A stretch of 24,643 bases of DNA, from contig NW_026570637.1 in assembly GCF_019649055.1 (NCBI RefSeq), positions 1 to 24,643 of the forward strand. The letters run 5' to 3'. The stretch comes from Paramacrobiotus metropolitanus. Its lineage: Eukaryota > Tardigrada > Eutardigrada > Parachela > Macrobiotidae. The notes under the pieces were generated by a model. That model did no database searches. It saw only the letters and a list, made by a program, of their open reading frames with translations, and had not been told where the DNA came from. Of the stretch, positions 18,795 to 24,643 are shown piece by piece; position 1 is the first letter of the stretch; each line of letters starts with the position of its first letter. The position numbers and the translations under genes were made by a program.

Positions 18795-19760
18795 TTACCT
18801 GTCCTTCTGTTCTGGCTTTGCAACATAGTTAAATAAGTACTCCATTGCTGCCCAAACATCGCACACAACTTGCACATCCATATTGCATCTAAACAATTTC
18901 AGCCAGCTGACGTTATATGGAACGATATCCATAGATTCATCTGTTAGTCGCCGTAACGTAATTTCCTTATCCCCTTTAACGCGGTTTTTCCGTTCTTTTG
19001 ATGTCAGAAATCTTGTCCTTTCTGATTTTATATGAGGATAAACAAATCTACATAACATACGTTCTACCGTAACATTCCGTTCCTTTTGGTTCCCAGAAAT
19101 TTTTTGTTGATCATTGCAATTACAACTACTTTCACAAATTTCTTCCCTATCTACTTCCTCATCAGTCTCAGACGCTATACTAGTTTCTGCAACCGTCTCG
19201 CTGATGCTTTTCTTACCCAACGGGTTCTTATTCCCCCTGAAAACCTTTTTGCCTTTGCGACAAGTAAACGTATGAACATGCTTCTGAAACTTCATCACCA
19301 AACTCTTTTCAATTTCATCTGAAGGAACCTCGGTAGTTAAGAAGCTATCCAAAAATTCGGTTGTCTTTTGCTTTCCACTTTCACGTTCGTAATTAAAGCC
19401 CACATTAAGCCATACCACACTATGTAAGTGCGGGTAGCCAGCCCGCTGAAATTCAATCTTTGTAAACACATCTTTTGCATAAATACCATTTGGAAAAGCA
19501 CCCGAGTTTTTCGATTTCAAAAATGTTACAAAACTCTCCGCTCTACGTTGAAACATTTTTGCAGCGATTCCACAATTATCATTAATGACCCTCAGAATTT
19601 CTTCATCCGCAGCACTTTCTAACTTTTCTAACACTGGGTTTTGAATATCTCCATATATATCTGGTCGAGCGTAACAAAGCAGTTCTGGACAATACCGTAA
19701 ATTTATGCTTACAAACAGTTGTGGTGGTCCTTTGCATTCAAACATGTTCTTCATTTGCAT
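18795..19760 (-). CDS. RepHel Rep nuclease domain (HUH, Y2)
   Basis: Catalyses nicking and strand transfer in rolling-circle transposition. Numbering from the first Met of this frame, the HUH motif is EFQRAGYPHLHSVVWL (H111 and H113, codons at 19430-19422). The two catalytic tyrosines of the Y2 motif are in EYLFNYVAKPE (Y308 and Y312, codons 18839-18837 and 18827-18825), with the usual four-residue spacing. All catalytic residues are intact. Between them lies a longer acidic/cysteine insert (about 200-260) with CESSCNCNDQQ. The frame stops at TAA 18795-18797 right after EQKDR. Homology continues beyond in the same frame (KTVNDPNDKCTIQSTLFKAA, then NRQVGKVEAAMIILKCP), so the stop is a lesion or part of a pair of compensating shifts. 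Confidence 0.9.
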   Translation of the reverse strand: MQMKNMFECKGPPQLFVSINLRYCPELLCYARPDIYGDIQNPVLEKLESAADEEILRVINDNCGIAAKMFQRRAESFVTFLKSKNSGAFPNGIYAKDVFTKIEFQRAGYPHLHSVVWLNVGFNYERESGKQKTTEFLDSFLTTEVPSDEIEKSLVMKFQKHVHTFTCRKGKKVFRGNKNPLGKKSISETVAETSIASETDEEVDREEICESSCNCNDQQKISGNQKERNVTVERMLCRFVYPHIKSERTRFLTSKERKNRVKGDKEITLRRLTDESMDIVPYNVSWLKLFRCNMDVQVVCDVWAAMEYLFNYVAKPEQKDR

Positions 19761-20611
19761 TTTGCCCTATCGTAGTATGCCTGCGTCCCTCGCAACGCCG
19801 CACCTACTTTTGGGCACAAAAACCGCGAAATATCAAGGACAGCCTCCTTGCCCTCTGCAAACTTTTCGGCTTCTTTCAGTACATAATTTATCTCTTTACG
19901 CATTAATTCCCTTTGATATACGTTAAGGCATCTGAAAACATATGAAGAATCTTTCTGAAATCGATTATCCTTACTTAGCAACCGAATTTCAAAATACTTT
20001 CCGTAATCAACATGGTATTCTCGATTATCTTCAACACCTCCATAACCATAAGGAAATAAATTAGGGTAACATTTTTCTTCTACTCCACTGCTGCTTCCGA
20101 AGTTGAAGATAGGCACATTCTGATAAGGAAGGGTTCGTTCTGGTCCCATAGTAAATTCTTCAGGAATAACATCACCAAAACTTACCAAAGCATGGCTATC
20201 GTGCACGTCTATTCTGACTAATACCTCAGCACGTATTTGATCATTATAGTCAGTATTATCTCGCACCCTCACATTTACGTTTTTATAATACCTATTATTT
20301 GCCAATAAACAATTCAGTGCCCGATAAACGGTATCATTATCAACAGAATAATGCGCTGTCACCGCATGTTCTCCTTTTAGCTGATTGACTGCTAATAAGC
20401 AATCAGATATTGGTACCGGAAACAAGCTGTTGACGCATTTTGTCACATCTGATACGATATGCAAAAACTGTCCTGCCGAATGCGGCATACTTTTAGACCG
20501 AAATAAAATCGTGGAGAAAGGAAATATCATCCTTATACACTGTAACTCCATGTATCCCAAGTTTAACTCGTCAACCTTGCCCCCGGGACTTAAATTATTT
20601 AATGCAAAACT
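19751..20611 (-). CDS. RepHel Helitron-like N domain
   Basis: This frame starts inside the protein (FALNNLSPGGKVDELNLGYM) and needs no start codon of its own. It contains ELQCIRMIFPFSTILFRSK, matching the xxExxLIxxxxPF segment that opens the Helitron-like N domain, and later the hallmark LFPYGYGGVEDNREY, followed by YFEIRLLSKDNRFQKDSSYV and NVYQRELMRKE. This domain precedes the Rep nuclease in all Helitron RepHel proteins and probably helps recognise element ends. The frame is lost at about 19755 (caaaatg, apparently one A short); the next segment continues with MQMKNMFECKGPPQLFVSIN, the expected GxPxxFxxxS region. Confidence 0.85.
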   Translation of the reverse strand, partial: SFALNNLSPGGKVDELNLGYMELQCIRMIFPFSTILFRSKSMPHSAGQFLHIVSDVTKCVNSLFPVPISDCLLAVNQLKGEHAVTAHYSVDNDTVYRALNCLLANNRYYKNVNVRVRDNTDYNDQIRAEVLVRIDVHDSHALVSFGDVIPEEFTMGPERTLPYQNVPIFNFGSSSGVEEKCYPNLFPYGYGGVEDNREYHVDYGKYFEIRLLSKDNRFQKDSSYVFRCLNVYQRELMRKEINYVLKEAEKFAEGKEAVLDISRFLCPKVGAALRGTQAYYDRAKCK

Positions 20612-21345
20612 GCGGTAGCAAAACTCCCTTCCCTCCCACGGTTCAAATTTTCACATTCATGGCACAATACACAATCAACTGGTAGTTCTGGATGACCTAC
20701 ACCATCATTTTTTGCACACTGATCTGTTCTTTCAACAACAAAACAACACTCGCATTCTAAATATTCAACATAAACCGACCTTATATATGCTGATCCAATT
20801 TTTTCCCCCACCTTGAACTCTTTTTTACGATTATTTTTCCGACAATTTTTTAATTTCGCCCTGTACTCCCGCATATACAACTTTCGTTTTTCTTTTCGGT
20901 CTGCTGTAACACCACGAACTTCCTCTTTTTTTTTGCACTGCACTCCTTATAACGTTCGGTTTTTTTTTGTGCCCGGTACCGCCGCATATACTCAGTTCGA
21001 TTTTTGTTTAGCTTTGTTGTGACAACCTGGTTTATTTGGGTTCGGTCAGCCTCGTGCACCATCATATCTTCCCCACAATTACTGCTGTTTGAAACGGGCA
21101 TTTCGATGCTATCGCCCAATCCTCCCATTCTTTTTTTTAAAAACATTTCTTACAGACGACTTGATAACCTTCTCAGTCTTAGCCGACTTAGCTTTTACTG
21201 TTATTCCCTGAGTTTTACTTTTTCTATGCGTAATTTTCCGCCCATCGGAACCATTACGCCGAGCAGCCTCATCACCTTTTAGCAGGTTTTTCGAACCATA
21301 TTCACCATACTCTGGTATACTTGCTCTTGATTCCATTAAGAGCAA
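20599..21345 (-). CDS. RepHel N-terminal region (basic repeats and Cys cluster)
   Basis: Three overlapping frames give one continuous region: a lysine-rich leader (21345-21135), then EYMRRYRAQKKTERYKE, then LYMREYRAKLKN (two copies of a YMRxYRAxxK motif seen as a basic DNA-contact element at the start of many Helitron proteins), then a Cys-rich segment with YLECECCF and VDCVLCHEC that would form the zinc-binding N-terminus. Frame changes fall in the A-runs near 21135 and 20935. It ends in GREGSFA, where the 14 bp duplication at 20604-20625 throws the frame; the same words SFA resume in the next segment as SFALNNLSPGG. Confidence 0.65.
20604..20625 (-). repeat. 14 bp duplication that breaks the RepHel frame
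   Basis: gcaaaact occurs at 20604-20611 and at 20618-20625 with period 14. Without one 14 bp unit the minus frame would run from the Cys-rich region into the Helitron-like N domain with no gap. Unlike the other breaks in this gene, this one is not at a homopolymer. Confidence 0.6.
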
Positions 21346-22004
21346 TTATCCATATCACCACGCCATAAATTTAACGATTTTAAAACCAAATTAAACGAAC
21401 CGATCATATCCCTGCGCTACCAACACTGCTTTACAGCATCAACCAATTGTATATTAATCAGTACTTAATTCCTTTTACAAAATTTAGCGATCTTGCGCTA
21501 AATCTTACCTCACTCCAAGACAACGCAAAATCACACAGCCGCACTTATTGTTTCGGAAAAGATAATTTTATTCGCACAGCAGTTACCTCCATCCAAACAA
21601 ATCTTCGACTGACCGTTTGCATCTACACAACTGATCTATACATGCCAACCGGATCTTCTTCAAACAGGCAGCTCAAACAGGCAGCTTCTTGCTTATATCA
21701 ACTGCCGCACCACTGCAATAATTGCGCCCGCCTTTGGGCAGGTATCGTAAACAGTTTAATCCAATCTTTAATCTTCACTCCAGTATTCAGGCCAATCTTA
21801 CAATTACGACACCTCCCCGTGTACTGCAGTAAATTTTACTAAGCACTCAATCAACTTGCATTACGCACACTCTACCAGCTGCCTCCCATTTCTTTCTTTG
21901 AAGCACTCACATAACATTTCCCAAACCGCTCCCCTTAATCTCACCAATCACATCGATGTAACATTTTGGTTACGAATTTCCATAGACAAACCCAAAACAA
22001 GCCG
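21346..22004. other. Presumed Helitron 5' leader
   Basis: No gene is supported on either strand; a 131-codon plus frame is compositional (C/T-rich). It holds a perfect 13 bp tandem pair, caaacaggcagct at 21661-21673 and 21674-21686. It lies between the first RepHel codons and the right-hand hairpin, so it is where the element's promoter should be. Confidence 0.4.
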
Positions 22005-22052
22005 TTAACACTATTCTTAGCGAAGACTAGTCTTCCCTTTTCATAGTGTTAA
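22005..22052. other. Nested hairpin (right), possible Helitron terminus
   Basis: ttaacactat (22005-22014) pairs with ataagtgttaa-like atagtgttaa (22043-22052), a 10 bp perfect stem. Inside it is the perfect 14 nt palindrome gaagactagtcttc (22022-22035). It sits between the Helitron genes and the point where the Harbinger reading begins (22085). Helitron-type elements carry hairpins near their ends, so it may mark a terminus. Confidence 0.65.
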
Positions 22053-22084
22053 GTCCTGCATCTATGTGCAGTCCCTCCGGAAAA

Positions 22085-22636
22085 ATGCGTATTCGATATG
22101 CTACAGCGGGATATACGGCCTCAGTGCATGACAACCGTGTGTACTCAAATTGCAAATTAGCCACGAACGCCGCTAATTAATTTACTGATCAAGAGTATAT
22201 GCTGGGTGACAGCGCCTGTGCTATTTCACCAACGATGATGCCCGCCGTACAAATCCGCACGTAGCGCATTGAAGAAATTGATAATCTGCAGCATTCAAGA
22301 TTACGCGTGAAAGTTGAAAATGCATTCGGTTTGTTAAAAGGCCGTTTTCAGTCTTTGAAGGACTTAAAATTGATATCCGATGCCGGTCAGCACGTGCTCG
22401 TTGCAATTCCTGGATTCTGTGTGTTGTGTGTTGCATGCTGTGTGTTGCATAACATCCTGCTGGACATTGATTACTGTGATGAAGAATGGTATCAACTCAA
22501 AGACATCACTGAAGACGAAGAGGATAACATTTTATTGGATAACGGTCAGTTGAATGGGCAAGGTATGACAGACAAACAAAAAGGTGAACAAAAGAGAGAT
22601 AAAGTGAATGAATTTCTTATCGATTTTTTTGGTTAA
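22085..22636 (+). pseudogene. Harbinger (PIF) transposase, 5'-truncated, two stops
   Basis: A single plus frame from 22085 reads through the C-terminal two thirds of a Harbinger-type DDE nuclease. It starts MRIRYATAGYTASVHDNRVY with the Asp of the HD motif (22130-22132). It then has YMLGDSACAISP with the Asp of LGDS (22208-22210), and KVENAFGLLKGRFQSLK with the catalytic Glu (22316-22318), followed by CVACCVLHNILL and an acidic tail ending at TAA. In-frame stops lie at 22178-22180 (TAA) and 22262-22264 (TAG). The N-terminal part, with the first catalytic Asp, is missing: the sequence before 22085 is the hairpin region. No partner Myb-like ORF is visible. The copy is dead and looks older than the Helitron. 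Confidence 0.8.
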
Positions 22637-23525
22637 CAAAATAACTGTTGTTCATAAACTATGAAAATTCATGTTAAGCAGCTGTTGCTTAAGTATAACC
22701 TTGTTAACAGTTAACATAAGGGTCTTTCCTGTTACTTGCGTTCGACATTTTACGACCGGAAATCAGTCACAAAACTATATTAAAACAATTAAATATGCAG
22801 AACTCAGCGTCAAATTTTGACTGAAGTAAATCCAACTTACGAAATTTTGCAACTGCTGTTTTTGGCGCTATTGTTGTTATGACAACTTGTACTGTTTGTT
22901 AGCTGAATATGCCGATGACGGGTAAGTTCAGAAAACGGAGCTCTTTGGGCTGTTATCTTGAGAACGTGCCGTATGATTTTGACCATTCGGAGCGCAGAGT
23001 GTGATGACACATCTTACTGGGCAGTTGATAATGTGAATCTTTGAACAATTACATAATTCCGATCACTCAGCAGGAATGTGCCTCGAACGATCTCCAGTGG
23101 TAGCGAGCACCAGCGTCATGGCTCTCATCACTAAACAGTGCTGTAGTAGCAAATCCCGTAACCACAGGTTAATCTGCAGCTCTGATCAGTGATTTCTTTG
23201 CAGTTGTTTCGGTTTACTCTTTCAGAGTTTCAGATAACTTTAAACGAGTATTTCCGAAAAAATGTATCTGAATGACAGAAAACATTTGTGCAAAGGGGTA
23301 ACTTGCGCTCCGCATCAAAACTTTGAACGTTCCATAAAAAACCTTTAACGTACATAGTTCAGAATTACGTACACAGAACGTTTTGCTTTCCAGGTTTGTA
23401 GATGGCAGTTACGAACCGATGACCAACGCAAACCGCTCCGTAAATTACTAGTCAACCAAGGAAACAAAAATTCTGATTCCTGGGGAAGGTTTATCGATCT
23501 ATTTTTCTACGAACAGGCATGGTCA
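22637..23525. other. Stretch between Harbinger remnant and LINE remnant
   Basis: No gene or strong repeat is supported. Part of it is presumably the Harbinger 3' end and the retrotransposon 3' non-coding tail. I did not find clear terminal inverted repeats or a poly-A tail. Confidence 0.4.
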
Positions 23526-23621
23526 GTGGATAGTAATATCTCTAATGGCTCCGTTATAAGGATACTAGATTCGTCAGCAATTTATTTCAAACCATCACTT
23601 AAACACGTGTTAGAGAAACAG

Positions 23622-24563
23622 TTACAAAAACAACAGCTCGTTAAACATTTCGGCTTTCTCCACCGTGCCCAAAACAGAAACCGCATTACCACGCTGTATC
23701 TCTATGGACAAACGTTGTCGAAGAAATTCGTGCGAGCGGGCTTCTCCTGAGTGAGAACGTAATCTTTTCCCCAGTTCTTTTATGATGGCAATGGCCGCTG
23801 GTCCCCACGGGCCCATAGTTTCAAAAGCGATAGGTGTGAATATATAGCGGCCGTTTCAATAAGAATAGAACCTAGACTTCTTTTCTTCAGCCTGCAACGC
23901 GGCCGATCCCGCAATTGCCGAAGTAGATTTGATGTGGGAAGCGGCAATAGTATCCACGCAGGTGACATCCCATGCCAAGCACATTCCTCGCTGCCAGGCG
24001 AACGTTGTGCAGCCATCGGGGCGTCGTTCGTTGGTGTGGGAAGTGCCTCGGGGTTCAAGTTTAGCTGGGATTCCGGCTGATACAAAAGCCCGACATACGA
24101 TACTGTTAAGGCCACCATGTCTTGGGTGTCTGCCGGCGGAGAAGGTACAGGAAAGACCATGATGAGCGTATCCGTCGACCGGCTTTAAACATTTCGTGCA
24201 GTTGTGAGGTTCACAAATCCTGGCGCCGAGTCTAAGGCCTACTGAGATTTTCAGAGTGTCGTCATCGAGGAGGTTACCTATATGCGCGGAAGGCAACGCG
24301 TTAAGCCAAATGCCGGCTTCTGGTCTCGACTGGGCAAGCAGACGCGCCTTATTAATTTCATCATCCCGGTATACTTCTAGCAGGGCAGCCAGAGATACAT
24401 TAAACAATGGCAAATCCCATGCCTTCTGGGAATTGCGGAATTCTGGAACGGGCAGTTCTGTTAAACGGGCTTTTGCCTTCCACATTTCTAGAGCAACGGT
24501 AATGTCTGAAATCTCTCGACTGGGAAGCAACAGGCACGAGCACCGTGGGCGGAGCGAATACAC
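23622..24563 (-). pseudogene. Non-LTR retrotransposon ORF, C-terminal region
   Basis: The minus frame reads a conserved retroelement C-terminus: WLNALPSAHIGNLLDDDTLK, ISVGLRLGARIC, a CCHC finger (C122, C125, H134/H135, C139 in CTKC...HHGLSC), then AGIPAKLEP, RRPDG and CLAWDVTCVDTIAASH. The RPD...WDVT pattern (P182-D183, D199) resembles the restriction-like endonuclease placed after the reverse transcriptase in some non-LTR elements. An in-frame TGA (23856-23858) interrupts it. Beyond the stop the same frame continues with FTPIAFETMGPWGPAAIAII, then RLSIEIQRGNAVSVLGTV, and stops at 23622. Upstream, near 24530, the frame appears to shift once more (IRSAHGARACC in the neighbouring frame). The reverse transcriptase itself would lie past the right edge. 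The clade is not determined. Confidence 0.75.
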
Positions 24564-24643
24564 GACTGCATGTGATGGTCATTGGTCAGTACGGCTTCGT
24601 TAATAGTCAGTACGAGTACGGAGCAATCACTGCCTGTCTGTAA

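Larger units (their letters stand above)
13071..21345 (-). mobile_element. Autonomous Helitron (RepHel plus RPA)
   Basis: A complete set of Helitron functions lies on the minus strand: an N-terminal basic/Cys region, Helitron-like N domain, HUH-Y2 Rep nuclease, PIF1 helicase, and a separate RPA1-like gene 90 bp downstream of the helicase stop. Rep nicks single strands at the element ends, the helicase unwinds, and RPA is thought to bind the displaced strand. The given limits are those of coding evidence only; nested hairpins at 12162-12227 and 22005-22052 may mark the true ends. The Rep-helicase frame is interrupted about seven times, chiefly at A/T runs, so the copy is either dead or affected by sequencing indels. 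Confidence 0.85.
16277..21345 (-). pseudogene. Helitron Rep-helicase, complete but frame-interrupted
   Basis: One long protein of about 1650 residues can be followed from 21345 to the TAG/TAA-bounded end at 16277, in the order expected for RepHel. Interruptions: A-run shifts near 21135 and 20935, a 14 bp duplication at 20604-20625, an A-run shift near 19755, an in-frame TAA at 18795-18797, a shift near 18650, and an A5-run shift at 17473-17477. Sequence on each side of each break matches consecutive parts of the Helitron protein, so no segment appears lost. The separate domains are entered below. The first ATG in the leading frame is at about 21345; the true start could differ. Confidence 0.85.

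Noticed and set aside
21447-21842. 131-codon plus-strand open frame
   Set aside because: C/T-rich composition with no domain, probably the Helitron leader region read on the wrong strand.
23929-24603. Plus-strand frames over the LINE remnant
   Set aside because: Antisense shadows; only the minus strand shows the conserved retroelement motifs.

Overview
The window looks like nuclear DNA of an invertebrate animal. GC-rich coding-like islands lie in AT-rich intergenic DNA, putative introns are short (58-262 nt, GT-AG), and a metazoan-type LEM-3/ANKLE1-like GIY-YIG nuclease sits among eukaryotic transposons (Helitron, Harbinger, non-LTR retrotransposon, foldback and MITE-like elements). I cannot fix the species; a tardigrade or similar small invertebrate would fit, but that is a guess. 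There is no bacterial operon structure, rRNA, tRNA or CRISPR array that I can see.

Layout. 1-800: GC-rich fragment of an F-box/LRR-like gene (+). 1700-4300: broken host-gene islands, including cadherin-like fragments on opposite strands, interrupted by a foldback-type element (2262-3290) whose inverted arms are built from a ~16 bp periodic repeat, and by a 153 bp palindromic MITE with a TA target duplication (3366-3518). 5060-5530: a small membrane-anchored protein of unknown function (+). 7234-7752: a LEM-3/ANKLE1-type GIY-YIG nuclease (+), probably with one 60 nt in-frame intron. 8144-11692: two head-to-tail copies of a non-coding repeat unit, one of which has lost, or one gained, a 552 bp segment. 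11.7-13.0 kb: AT-rich DNA with a nested hairpin at 12162-12227.

13071-21345 (-): an autonomous Helitron-type rolling-circle transposon. In transcription order it encodes a basic and cysteine-rich N-terminus, a Helitron-like N domain, a Rep nuclease with an HUH motif and two catalytic tyrosines, a PIF1-family helicase, and then a separate multi-exon RPA1-like single-strand-binding protein. The reading frame is broken at several places, mostly at A/T homopolymers. The 3' exons of the RPA gene lie in a 1.36 kb tandem duplication whose two copies differ, as far as I can see, only in homopolymer length. The breaks may therefore be sequencing errors and not decay.

22005-22052: a second nested hairpin. 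It abuts a 5'-truncated Harbinger transposase pseudogene (+, 22085-22636), so the Helitron may have inserted into an older Harbinger copy. 23622-24563 (-): the C-terminal part of a non-LTR retrotransposon ORF (CCHC finger plus restriction-like endonuclease-like region), cut by the window edge.

The most interesting unit is the Helitron with its RPA gene: Rep nicks, PIF1 unwinds, and RPA would coat the displaced strand. The partial tandem copy of the RPA C-terminal exons is the unusual part.
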